From the NCBI RefSeq assembly GCF_030676415.1, contig NZ_JAUUTW010000004.1, positions 1 through 64,000 of the forward strand: a stretch of DNA of 64,000 nt, written 5' to 3'. This DNA comes from Peribacillus frigoritolerans (GTDB taxonomy: Bacteria > Bacillota > Bacilli > Bacillales > DSM-1321). The notes beneath the pieces are model-generated. The model did not search any database, had not been told where the DNA came from, and was given only the letters and a program-made list of their open reading frames with translations. Below, piece by piece: positions 56,341 through 64,000 of the stretch; the first letter of the stretch is position 1, and each line of letters starts with the position of its first letter. The translations under genes were made by a program, and so were the position numbers.

Positions 56341-56386
56341 CGAGAGTGCATGTCGAGAAGTTCCAAGGAGTATGGCGCGAGCGTCA

Positions 56387-56656
56387 TTATCCGTCCATAT
56401 GCTCTCCGTCTTTAAGTGAAAGTCCTTCCTGAAAATCAATGATGACCATATCCGCACCGATTTTTTTTATATGTTCCCATGGCACTCTTATTTCACTGCC
56501 ATTCCTTAAAAGGCCAAACCATTTGACAGATGGGATGATCAACGAGGTAATTTGTCCAGTTTCATCTATTTCCAAATCCGTCTGACCAAGGATGCCTAAT
56601 CTTTCCGCCCTATTCACATCGACTATTTCCTTACCGCTCAGTTCGCTTAACCTCAA
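56387..56656 (-). CDS. ymxH: YmxH (YlmC/YmxH PRC-barrel family)
   Basis: An 89-residue PRC-barrel protein starting at TTG 56656 (reading MRLSELSGKEIVDVN), 9 bases behind AAGGGGG; B. subtilis YmxH is 85 residues. ERLGILGQTDLEIDETGQI and VPWEHIKKIGADMVIID are characteristic. Function is unknown; related to a sporulation-linked family. The conserved position between mlpA and dpaA supports the identity. Confidence 0.9.
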   Translation of the reverse strand: MRLSELSGKEIVDVNRAERLGILGQTDLEIDETGQITSLIIPSVKWFGLLRNGSEIRVPWEHIKKIGADMVIIDFQEGLSLKDGEHMDG

Positions 56657-56765
56657 AATTTGGTTCCCCCTTTTTCGCCTTCTATTCAATCTATATCCGA
56701 AAAAGGTAAACTTAGAAGGCATTTATCCAAATATTGTCCAAAACACTGGACCCTCCCACATTCAA

Positions 56766-56812
56766 AGAAAAAAAGCCTGACCTCCCATTAATAAAAGGAA
56801 GGACCAGACTTG
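56766..56812 (-). terminator. Rho-independent terminator of mlpA
   Basis: AGCCTGACCTCCC (56774-56786) pairs imperfectly with GGAAGGACCAGACT (56797-56810); TTTTTTTC follows on the minus strand. Confidence 0.65.
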
Positions 56813-56819
56813 TTCGTTA

Positions 56820-58046
56820 TTATTTGTCCCAGTTTTCCAGCGGGCTCACTAATGACAAGGAATGTTCCGTAAAGATCTGATTTGCCAATTCATTGACGGT
56901 ATCCTCCGTCACTTCGTCAATCTTGATGATGATATCATCAAGAGAACGGTGCTCACCCAACATAAGCTCATTTTTTCCGTTCCGGCTCATGCGGCTATTC
57001 GTGCTTTCAAGGCTGAGCATCAAGCTTCCTTTAAGTTGCTCTTTACTATTCCGTAATTCCTTTTCCGTAATGCCATCCCTTTTTAAAGTATCCAGTGTTT
57101 CCTGAATGGTATCATACAGGCTGTCAAGCTGATTTGTGCCTGTCCCCCCATATACTGTCACCATACCGCTATCTTGATAGCTGGAATGATAGGAATAAAC
57201 AGAATAGGCAAGGCCGCGTTGCTCCCTGACGTCCTGAAATAGGCGGCTACTCATGCTTCCTCCGAGAATATTATTCAAGGTAATCAGGCTGTAAGTTTTG
57301 TCATTGCCGATTTCCAACCCTTTGTAACCAAGGCATAAGTGGGCTTGTTCCGTATCTTTTTTACGTGTGATCCTATTTTCATGGAATGAAGGCTTGACCA
57401 ATTCAAGACGGTCTTCCCCTCCTTGATACGAGCCAAAGTAGCTTTCGACTTCCTTAATCATTTTTTCATCTACATTGCCAGCAATGGATACAACCACTTT
57501 ATCGGGTGTGTACATGTCATGGACGTATTTTTTTAATGTATCACTATTGAACGTTTCAAGCGTATTTTCCGTCCCAAGTATAGGATAGCCAAGGGGATGG
57601 TTTTCATATACCGCCTTGCTTAAGAGGTCATGTACAATGTCATCTGGTGTGTCTTCGTACATTTTGATTTCTTCGTAGACGACATTTTTTTCTTTTTTCA
57701 ATTCTTCCCCATCAAATGTTGAGTTGAAGAACATATCAGCAAGGATTTCAAGCGCATAGCTCGCATGGTTATCCATTACTTTAGCATAATAGCATGTATA
57801 CTCTTTTGAAGTGAATGCATTCACCTGTCCGCCAATACTATCGAATGACTCGGCAATTTCACGCGCATTTCTCGTAGCTGTCCCTTTGAAGAACATATGC
57901 TCCAAGAAATGTGAAACCCCATTCAATTCAGGTGTTTCATTTCTTGAACCTGTTTTGATCCATACTCCAATTGCTGCAGAGCGTACAGTTGGAATATTTT
58001 CCAATACAATTCTAACTCCATTTTGACACGTGTATTTCTTAATCAA
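56820..58046 (-). CDS. mlpA: M16-family zinc peptidase MlpA (YmxG)
   Basis: A 408-residue M16 peptidase. The zinc motif is NGVSHFLEHMFFKGT near 43 (HxxEH) and the distal Glu lies in EKNVVYEEIKMYEDTPDD. GGSMSSRLFQDVREQRGLAYS near 265 is the C-terminal family signature. Homologues resemble mitochondrial processing peptidase beta; MlpA of B. subtilis affects protease gene expression. It lies between ylxY and ymxH. Confidence 0.95.
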   Translation of the reverse strand: MIKKYTCQNGVRIVLENIPTVRSAAIGVWIKTGSRNETPELNGVSHFLEHMFFKGTATRNAREIAESFDSIGGQVNAFTSKEYTCYYAKVMDNHASYALEILADMFFNSTFDGEELKKEKNVVYEEIKMYEDTPDDIVHDLLSKAVYENHPLGYPILGTENTLETFNSDTLKKYVHDMYTPDKVVVSIAGNVDEKMIKEVESYFGSYQGGEDRLELVKPSFHENRITRKKDTEQAHLCLGYKGLEIGNDKTYSLITLNNILGGSMSSRLFQDVREQRGLAYSVYSYHSSYQDSGMVTVYGGTGTNQLDSLYDTIQETLDTLKRDGITEKELRNSKEQLKGSLMLSLESTNSRMSRNGKNELMLGEHRSLDDIIIKIDEVTEDTVNELANQIFTEHSLSLVSPLENWDK

Positions 58047-58092
58047 CTAACATTCCTCCCAATCATTCTATGCTGCTATCGTAACCAATACA

Positions 58093-59052
58093 TCATGGAT
58101 TCGATCGCTCTTCATCTACTGCTTCCGAAACGGTAACAACATCCAAATCTTTCTTTTTTATTTCAATTATTAACGTTTCCAATGATTTTGCAGTAGATTC
58201 TGTCGGATGCATCAATATAAATGCTCCTGGGTGTACCTTAGAAAGCACTCTTTGTTGAAGGACTTCTGGGCTTGGCTTTTGCCAGTCGATCGTATCCACA
58301 CTCCACATGACGGTCTCCATACCGAAAGAATCCGCGATTTTCACCGTTTCGTCCCGGTAGCTTCCACTAGGTGGTGCGAACCATTTCATTTTCAAACCTG
58401 TCACCGCTTCAATGACTTCGTTCGTTTTTCGAATTTCCTCACGTGTAGCTTGTGCGGAGATGTTTTTCATATCGGGATGTGAATAAGAATGATTTCCAAT
58501 TTCATGCCCGCCACCCTTAATCATCTTGGCCAAATCAGGATTTTTCTTGGTCCAATTACCTTCAAGGAAAAAAGTGGCCTTTGCATTATTCTTTTTTAAC
58601 ACGGCCAACATATCTTGTAAGTATTCATTCCCCCAGGCCACATTTATTAAAAATGAAACGACTGGCTTTTCGGGATGGGCCCGGTAAATCGGAGCCGGAT
58701 CCAGATCCTCCATATGTATCTTTGCAGGGACCTGCTGAAATACCAGCTTATCCTTATCGAACACGCCCTCCTTCTTCATCGCTTTATACGAATCATCAAT
58801 GTTTACCTTCAGGCCGTTATATGCAGGAACGGTTTTCCAAACAGAATCTATTCGTGCATCCTGTGGTGCAATCTCATATTTTTTTGTTGATTCTTTTATT
58901 TGTAAAAGAAGCTCGTCTTCTTGCTTCATTGAAGCAACTGAATCATCGGTTAATTGGGTCAAATAAATTTGTGTATATGGATTTTGCACTAATAACCATG
59001 ATATACCTGCAATGGCACTTATCGCAACTATCTGCTTCCATTTATTATTCAT
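58093..59052 (-). CDS. ylxY: YlxY, polysaccharide-deacetylase family protein
   Basis: A 319-residue protein with an N-terminal hydrophobic segment (~8-25, an anchor or signal). The NodB domain covers ~130-300: VSFLINVAWGNEYL replaces the TFDDG motif (the catalytic Asp pair is not evident), while GHEIGNHSYSHPD with HSxxHP and WFAPPSGSYRDE are conserved. The altered first motif suggests reduced or changed activity, as in other YlxY proteins. It sits between pnp and mlpA, the conserved order. Confidence 0.92.
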   Translation of the reverse strand: MNNKWKQIVAISAIAGISWLLVQNPYTQIYLTQLTDDSVASMKQEDELLLQIKESTKKYEIAPQDARIDSVWKTVPAYNGLKVNIDDSYKAMKKEGVFDKDKLVFQQVPAKIHMEDLDPAPIYRAHPEKPVVSFLINVAWGNEYLQDMLAVLKKNNAKATFFLEGNWTKKNPDLAKMIKGGGHEIGNHSYSHPDMKNISAQATREEIRKTNEVIEAVTGLKMKWFAPPSGSYRDETVKIADSFGMETVMWSVDTIDWQKPSPEVLQQRVLSKVHPGAFILMHPTESTAKSLETLIIEIKKKDLDVVTVSEAVDEERSNP

Positions 59053-59156
59053 TTTTTACGCCCCCTTCATACCAAAATGTATGAAGAAAACGGACAAGGT
59101 AGAACATGACATCCTTTTAACGCCATTCGCACTATGGATATTCCAATACTTTTAAA

Positions 59157-59192
59157 CAAAAAAAGCATGCAGATTCACAAGGAACCGCATGC
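59157..59192 (-). terminator. Rho-independent terminator of pnp
   Basis: GCATGC (59165-59170) pairs with GCATGC (59187-59192); eight T or near T follow on the minus strand. Confidence 0.7.
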
Positions 59193-59209
59193 CGGATTTT
59201 CATTTTCCA

Positions 59210-61327
59210 TTACGATTGAGAAGGGTTTGCTGCCTCTTTTTGCTCTTTCAAGACCGCTTTACGGGAAAGGTTTACCCTTCCTTGCTTATCGATCTCAGTA
59301 ACTTTAACCAATAATTCATCGCCAAGTGAAACGACATCTTCCACTTTTCCGACTCTTTCTTCAGCCAGTTCAGAAATATGTACCAAACCGTCTTTACCAT
59401 TGAAGATTTCAACGAAGGCACCGAACTTTTCGATACGTTTAACTTTACCTAGGTATAGTTCGCCCACTACGACTTCACGTACGATATCCTCAATTATTTT
59501 CTTCGCTTTTTGAATCATTGGTTCATCAGTAGAAGAGATGAATACCGTTCCATCTTGTTCGATGTCGATTTTCACGCCAGTTTCTTCAATGATTTTGTTG
59601 ATATGTTTTCCGCTCGGTCCAATCACATCACGGATTTTATCCGGATTTATGGACATAGTAACGATTTTTGGAGCATATTTGGATAACTGCTCACGCGGTT
59701 GATTGATTGTTGACATCATTGATTCCAAAATGTGAATCCGGCCATGTTTGGCTTGTAGTAAAGCTTCTTCAAGAATCTCTCTTGAAAGTCCCTCAATCTT
59801 AATATCCATTTGTAGGGCAGTAACACCTTTTGAAGTCCCTGCGACTTTAAAGTCCATGTCTCCCAGATGATCTTCCATACCTTGAATATCCGTTAAGATT
59901 GTATAGTGCTCACCTGTTTTGACAAGACCCATAGCAATTCCGGCAACTGGAGCTTTCAATGGAACACCGGCATCCATCATTGCCAAAGTGCTTGCACAGA
60001 TACTTGCTTGTGATGTTGAACCGTTTGATTCAAGCACTTCAGAAACAAGTCTGATTGTATAAGGGAAGTCTTTATCGTTTGGAATGACAGGCTCCAATGC
60101 CCTTTCACCAAGTGCACCATGACCGATTTCACGGCGTCCTGCCCCACGGATAGGGCCAGTTTCACCAACACTGAAATGCGGGAAGTTATAGTGGTGCATA
60201 AAACGTTTTGACTCTTCGGTTCCAAGTCCGTCCAGAATCTGTACATCACCAAGTGCACCTAATGTACAAATCGATAGAGCTTGGGTTTGTCCGCGAGTGA
60301 ACAATCCTGAACCATGTGTACGTGGCAGAATGGTAACTTCTGATGATAATGGTCTGATTTCGTCAGGATTACGGCCATCTGGACGCACTTTTTCTTCCGT
60401 GATTAAACGGCGTACTTCGGATTTGACCAATTTATTCAGGATTTCTTTGATTTGCTTTAATTTTTCTTCATCAGTTTCTTCTTCATATTGAGCCAACACA
60501 CGATCTTTCACTTCTTTGATCGCGTCTTCACGAGCATGTTTTTCCTGAACTTGTACAGCTTTGTTCAAGTCTGCTTCACATAGGCCTTTCACTTCTGCTT
60601 CCAGCTCTGCATCCACTTGATATAAAGTGATCTTCATTTTTTCCTTGCCGATTTCAGCAACGATTTTCTCTTGGAATGCAATGATCTTCTTGATTTCATC
60701 ATGTCCGAACATGATTGCCTCAAGCATCGTTTCCTCTGGTACCTCATTTGCTCCGGCTTCAACCATGTTGATAGCATCTTTAGTGCCGGCAACCGTCAGA
60801 TTGATGTCACTTTTAGCTAGTTGGTCAACAGTAGGGTTAATAATGAATTCATTATTGATCCTCCCTACTACAACTCCAGCAATTGGACCCTCGAAAGGAA
60901 TATCGGAAACTGAAAGTGCAAGGGAAGAACCTAGCATAGCTGCCATTTCCGTAGAGCAATCTTGATCGACACTCATGACCATGCTGATGATCTGAACATC
61001 GTTCCTGAAGCCATCGGCGAAAAGCGGACGGATTGGACGATCGATTAAACGGCTTGCAAGAATTGCCCTTTCACTCGGTCGGCCTTCACGTTTGATGAAG
61101 CCTCCCGGAATTTTACCGACTGCATAAAGTCTTTCTTCGTAGTTGACTGTCAAAGGAAAGAAGTCGACATTTCTAGGTTCCTTCGAAGCGGTTGCTGTAC
61201 TTAATACAGCAGTCTCTCCATAACGGACTAAAACTGCCCCGTTCGCTTGTTTAGCCAATTGCCCTATCTCTACCGTAACATTACGGCCGGCCCAGTCAAA
61301 TGAATACGTATGTTTTTCCTGTCCCAT
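59210..61327 (-). CDS. pnp: Polynucleotide phosphorylase
   Basis: A 705-residue PNPase. Two RNase PH domains flank a helical domain; the second contains [23 protein letters not shown]-type residues near 385. A KH domain (~550-615, [14 protein letters not shown]) and an S1 domain (~620-690, [13 protein letters not shown]) follow. It degrades RNA 3' to 5' with phosphate and is the main 3' exonuclease of mRNA in B. subtilis. Start behind GAGAGGGG. It follows rpsO after two terminator-like hairpins. Confidence 0.98.
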   Translation of the reverse strand: MGQEKHTYSFDWAGRNVTVEIGQLAKQANGAVLVRYGETAVLSTATASKEPRNVDFFPLTVNYEERLYAVGKIPGGFIKREGRPSERAILASRLIDRPIRPLFADGFRNDVQIISMVMSVDQDCSTEMAAMLGSSLALSVSDIPFEGPIAGVVVGRINNEFIINPTVDQLAKSDINLTVAGTKDAINMVEAGANEVPEETMLEAIMFGHDEIKKIIAFQEKIVAEIGKEKMKITLYQVDAELEAEVKGLCEADLNKAVQVQEKHAREDAIKEVKDRVLAQYEEETDEEKLKQIKEILNKLVKSEVRRLITEEKVRPDGRNPDEIRPLSSEVTILPRTHGSGLFTRGQTQALSICTLGALGDVQILDGLGTEESKRFMHHYNFPHFSVGETGPIRGAGRREIGHGALGERALEPVIPNDKDFPYTIRLVSEVLESNGSTSQASICASTLAMMDAGVPLKAPVAGIAMGLVKTGEHYTILTDIQGMEDHLGDMDFKVAGTSKGVTALQMDIKIEGLSREILEEALLQAKHGRIHILESMMSTINQPREQLSKYAPKIVTMSINPDKIRDVIGPSGKHINKIIEETGVKIDIEQDGTVFISSTDEPMIQKAKKIIEDIVREVVVGELYLGKVKRIEKFGAFVEIFNGKDGLVHISELAEERVGKVEDVVSLGDELLVKVTEIDKQGRVNLSRKAVLKEQKEAANPSQS

Positions 61328-61530
61328 TTATTAAACCCCTCTCTGAATCTTCACTTAGAGGCTTAGTTTACCTAAACCTGTATTGGATTAAATCATTTAT
61401 ATGTGAAAGTAACTGAACTCGAGTTAAAACCAAACTATTCCTATTATGCACGAAAAAAACAAGCATTAACAGTAAAATGAATAAAAATTTCATTCATTTG
61501 ATTATGTATATCCTGATCATTTATAAATGG

Positions 61531-61556
61531 AAAAGGACCCGGCTCCTGCCGAGTCC
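61531..61556 (-). terminator. Second hairpin in the rpsO-pnp gap
   Basis: GGACCCGGC (61535-61543) pairs with GCCGAGTCC (61548-61556, one G-T); TTTTCC follows on the minus strand. It backs up the rpsO terminator or acts in the pnp leader. The 319-base gap holds this, the first hairpin and no gene; no good pnp promoter was found. Confidence 0.65.
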
Positions 61557-61611
61557 CAAGGACGAAGGCCCAGCCTTAAGTAGAAAACGTCCAAATCATT
61601 TGATTAACATC

Positions 61612-61635
61612 AAAAAAGCGGGAAATTTCCCGCCT
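61612..61635 (-). terminator. Rho-independent terminator of rpsO
   Basis: A 16-base perfect palindrome (61618-61633, GCGGGAAATTTCCCGC) is followed by six T on the minus strand. Confidence 0.75.
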
Positions 61636-61646
61636 TCCTGAAAAAA

Positions 61647-61916
61647 TTATCTACGTAGACCTAATTTGTTAATTAGTGTACGGTAACGAGTAACGTCTTT
61701 GTTACGTAGGTAAGTTAAAAGATTACGACGTTTACCTACCATTTTTAGAAGACCGCGACGTGAATGGTGGTCTTTTTTGTGTGTGCGTAAGTGACCGTTC
61801 AAGTTGTTGATTTCTTCTGTTAATACTGCGATTTGAACTTCTGGAGATCCAGTGTCAGTATCGTGAGTTCTGAACTCAGCGATAAGTTCGTTTTTGCGTA
61901 CTTGTGTAATTGCCAT
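61647..61916 (-). CDS. rpsO: Ribosomal protein S15
   Basis: An 89-residue S15 starting [12 protein letters not shown] at ATG 61916; the longer frame reads through the leader. [34 protein letters not shown] and [10 protein letters not shown] are the rRNA-binding sequences. S15 binds the central domain of 16S rRNA early in 30S assembly and can repress its own mRNA. It has its own promoter and a structured leader. Confidence 0.99.
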   Translation of the reverse strand: MAITQVRKNELIAEFRTHDTDTGSPEVQIAVLTEEINNLNGHLRTHKKDHHSRRGLLKMVGKRRNLLTYLRNKDVTRYRTLINKLGLRR

Positions 61917-61985
61917 GTTATTATTCCTCCTAAAATTCTGTAAAATCACCTATTACCGAGCCAGCGTCGGAGTCTCGACTAGCCA
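61917..61985 (-). promoter_or_regulatory. Candidate S15-binding rpsO leader
   Basis: On the minus strand a hairpin-forming GCTAGTCG...CGACGCTGGC, then CGGTAATAGGTG, lies before the ribosome site AGGAGG. Firmicute rpsO leaders bind S15 to shut off translation; this one has a similar size and position. The fold was judged by eye. Confidence 0.4.
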
Positions 61986-62012
61986 AGCAATGGTTATTTT
62001 CATACATACAAT

Positions 62013-62041
62013 AGAATACATGTTTTTCGTTAAAATTGCAA
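62013..62041 (-). promoter_or_regulatory. Sigma-A promoter of rpsO
   Basis: On the minus strand TTGCAA (62036-62041), 17 bases, TATTCT (62013-62018), just past the ribF stop. Confidence 0.55.
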
Positions 62042-62051
62042 GTCTTGTCTT

Positions 62052-63002
62052 TTATGCTTCAAGCTTTGCAAAATAGGCTATGGCATTTTGCTTATCCGTT
62101 TCGATCTGAGCGACCAATGCTTCAAGTCCGGAAAATTTCTGCTCACTCCGAAGTCTTGTATGCCATTCAACCGAAACCTGGCTGCCATAAATATCTCCCG
62201 AGAACTCCAAGGCATGAACCTCTACAGTGGGATATTTAGGTTTTTCTTCGTGGAACGTAGGTTTGTAGCCGACATTGCAAACTCCATTATACCATTTACC
62301 GCTTATTTTGATCCTGACGGCATATACGCCTGCAGCAGGGAAGATATAATCGTCACTTACATCAATATTAGCGGTGGGGAATCCCAACTTCCTGCCCCGC
62401 TTTTCACCGTGAACGACATGTCCTTTCGTTAAATAGCGTCGGCCAGCCAAATGATAAAAGTCGGAAAAGTTGCCATTACCGAGAGTTTCCCTGATTCTCG
62501 TCGAGCTAACCTTTTCATCTTCAAGTGTCTGTTTTTCAACTACTGTCTGCGAAAATCTGCCCTGTGCGTAAACAGGCAAATCTTTCATCGACCCTTGACC
62601 ATAGCGACCGTATGAATAATCAAAGCCTGCAACTACGTGACGGACATTCAGCCCGGCAATATATTCGTTTACGAACCGTTCCGGCAGTACCGAAGCAAAT
62701 TCCTTGCTGAAATGGACTATGAATAAATAATCTATTTCCATTGACTCTATGATATCCACCTTATCTTCAAGTGGAGTGATATAGCGGATATTTTCCGTTT
62801 TCCTACCCAATACTGCAGAAGGATGCGGGTCAAATGTCATGACTGCTGACTTAAGATTCATTTCATCGGCTTTTTGCTTGGCGGTTTGAATAACAATCTG
62901 ATGACCTTTATGTATACCATCAAAAAATCCAAGCGCCATTACAAGCTCGGGAAAATCATCCGAATTAAATTGATGAGGATGCTCTATTGCGATCACTTTC
63001 AC
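62052..63002 (-). CDS. ribF: Bifunctional riboflavin kinase / FAD synthetase
   Basis: A 316-residue enzyme from GTG 63002 behind GAGGAGATT. The FAD synthetase half (~15-180) has ALGFFDGIHKGHQIV and the later SSTRIRETLGNG. The riboflavin kinase half (~190-310) has GRKLGFPTANI and PTFHEEKPKYPTVEVHAL. It makes FMN and then FAD. In B. subtilis the gene is called ribC. It lies between truB and rpsO, the conserved order. Confidence 0.97.
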   Translation of the reverse strand: MKVIAIEHPHQFNSDDFPELVMALGFFDGIHKGHQIVIQTAKQKADEMNLKSAVMTFDPHPSAVLGRKTENIRYITPLEDKVDIIESMEIDYLFIVHFSKEFASVLPERFVNEYIAGLNVRHVVAGFDYSYGRYGQGSMKDLPVYAQGRFSQTVVEKQTLEDEKVSSTRIRETLGNGNFSDFYHLAGRRYLTKGHVVHGEKRGRKLGFPTANIDVSDDYIFPAAGVYAVRIKISGKWYNGVCNVGYKPTFHEEKPKYPTVEVHALEFSGDIYGSQVSVEWHTRLRSEQKFSGLEALVAQIETDKQNAIAYFAKLEA

Positions 63003-63035
63003 CTTTCAATCTCCTCTTTCCGGCGGTAAAACGGT

Positions 63036-63956
63036 CTATAATTCTTGTGCCAATACTTTTACAGGTTTAATTAATCCCTCTTTTGTCGGATGTATTTGAT
63101 AAATGGCAATGGCCTTATCTGCTGGGTCGACCATCACAAAAGGCTTCCCTTTTTCAACAACAACATCCTTTGTTTGTTCCAATACCGCACCGTTAAGTAC
63201 TTTCTTTGCTACTTTATCACTAATCTGAAATTTGGGCAAATGAAATAATCCCCGCTCCAATGGCAACAGAAATTCATCTGTTTGTCCACTTTCCATGAAC
63301 TCTTCCACTTCAGCAAATGTGAAACAGTCCTCCTGCTTAAAACCTGCTGATTCAATACGTGTCAAGTCTGACATATGGGCAGGAAAACCCAGTTCTTCAC
63401 CCATCATGACTGCAAGCGTCCGAATATACGTTCCTTTGCTACATTTGACGCGAAAACGAAAAGAGATGGTTTCCCCTTTAAATTCAGAACGTTCATCGAG
63501 AAGGGTAATATCATAGATGGTGACCTCCCTTGTCGGCCTCTCCACTTCTATCCCTGCACGGGCATATTCATATAACTTCTTCCCGTTTACCTTTACCGCT
63601 GAAAACATCGGCGGCGTCTGTTCAATTTTCCCAGTCAATGATTCCAGTACTTCCAGAATCCGTTTACGCTGAATCACTTGATCAATCTTTTTCTCTTCCA
63701 CTTTTTCACCGCTTGCGTCTTCAGTTGTCGTTGAAAAACCAAGGGTCACTTCTCCTTCATACGCTTTACCGGCTTCTGTCAAATATTCAGCTATCTTAGT
63801 TGCCCTGCCAATGCAAATAGGTAAAACCCCTGTTACATCAGGATCTAAAGTACCTGTGTGCCCAACCTTTTTTGTCTTTAATATCTTTCTTAATTTAAAA
63901 ACACAATCATGGGATGTCAATCCCTTGGGTTTCCATAATGGAAGAATACCGTTCAC
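63036..63956 (-). CDS. truB: tRNA pseudouridine-55 synthase TruB
   Basis: A 306-residue enzyme from GTG 63956, 5 bases behind GAGGTG. WKPKGLTSHDCV and GHTGTLDPDVTGVLPICIGR (catalytic Asp in the LDP) are family motifs, with CSKGTYIRTLA near 180 as the second active-site segment. It makes psi55 in the T loop of tRNAs. The length matches B. subtilis TruB (309). rbfA is expected beyond the right edge. Confidence 0.97.
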   Translation of the reverse strand: MNGILPLWKPKGLTSHDCVFKLRKILKTKKVGHTGTLDPDVTGVLPICIGRATKIAEYLTEAGKAYEGEVTLGFSTTTEDASGEKVEEKKIDQVIQRKRILEVLESLTGKIEQTPPMFSAVKVNGKKLYEYARAGIEVERPTREVTIYDITLLDERSEFKGETISFRFRVKCSKGTYIRTLAVMMGEELGFPAHMSDLTRIESAGFKQEDCFTFAEVEEFMESGQTDEFLLPLERGLFHLPKFQISDKVAKKVLNGAVLEQTKDVVVEKGKPFVMVDPADKAIAIYQIHPTKEGLIKPVKVLAQEL

Positions 63957-64000
63957 GCTTTCACCTCATCATTTATAAAACACCCTAAACTACTATCAAA

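Noticed and set aside
58581-59084. 167-codon plus-strand open frame over ylxY
   Set aside because: It is antisense to a well-conserved gene and has no family signal.

Overview
The window is a low-GC, endospore-forming Firmicute chromosome. The gene order (truB-ribF-rpsO-pnp-ylxY-mlpA-ymxH-dpaAB-asd-dapG-dapA-rnjB-tepA-ylzJ-spoIIIE-ymfC ... ymfF-ymfH-ymfI-ymfJ-ymfK-ymfM-pgsA-cinA-recA-rny-ymdB-spoVS-tdh-miaB-ricA-cotE-mutS-mutL) is the classical Bacillus subtilis pnp-to-mutL segment, seen here almost entirely on the minus strand. It points to Bacillus or a close relative such as Peribacillus; species cannot be told from the sequence alone. No rRNA, tRNA, insertion sequence, phage or CRISPR array was seen.

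Layout by increasing coordinate. (1) 1-6206: the end of an unknown plus-strand gene, then a five-gene minus-strand PTS operon (IIB, IIC, IIA, GH4 phospho-glycosidase, ChbG-type deacetylase). A GntR/UTRA regulator diverges from it across two matching operator-like palindromes, and two copies of a ~280-bp non-coding repeat follow. (2) 6207-13047: an accessory block with asparagine synthetase (asnO-like), a small methyltransferase, a frameshifted short-chain dehydrogenase, a PqqD-like protein coupled to an OPT oligopeptide transporter, and a cupin protein with a sigma-K-like promoter. (3) 13177-22147: mutL, mutS, cotE, ricA, miaB and tdh; kbl, the usual partner of tdh, is absent. (4) 22378-26526: a small Asp-Arg-repeat protein, 2-oxoacid:ferredoxin oxidoreductase korAB and a membrane-dipeptidase family gene, all placed between tdh and spoVS. 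(5) 26662-38956: spoVS, ymdB, rny, recA, cinA, pgsA, the RodZ-like ymfM, ymfK, ymfJ, ymfI and the M16 pair ymfH/ymfF. (6) 39167-44880: a nucleoside ABC importer (nupNOPQ-like) with a near-consensus CodY box, and ymfC with a perfect palindrome in front of it. (7) 45186-63956: a small acidic protein on the plus strand, then spoIIIE, ylzJ, tepA, rnjB, the aspartate/dipicolinate genes, ymxH, mlpA, ylxY, pnp, rpsO, ribF and truB.

Functionally the segment joins RNA decay and processing (pnp, rnjB, rny, ricA, ymdB), translation (rpsO, truB, miaB), DNA repair and segregation (recA, mutSL, spoIIIE, cinA) and sporulation (dpaAB, cotE, spoVS, spoIIIE, probably asnO and the cupin gene). Regulatory sites read directly include an SOS box at recA, a CodY box at nupN, sigma-K-type promoters at cotE, dpaA and the cupin gene, and many Rho-independent terminators. 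The least explained parts are the PqqD-OPT pair, the Asp-Arg repeat protein, the tandem repeat and the insertions at the tdh-spoVS junction. No clearly new multi-gene system was identified.
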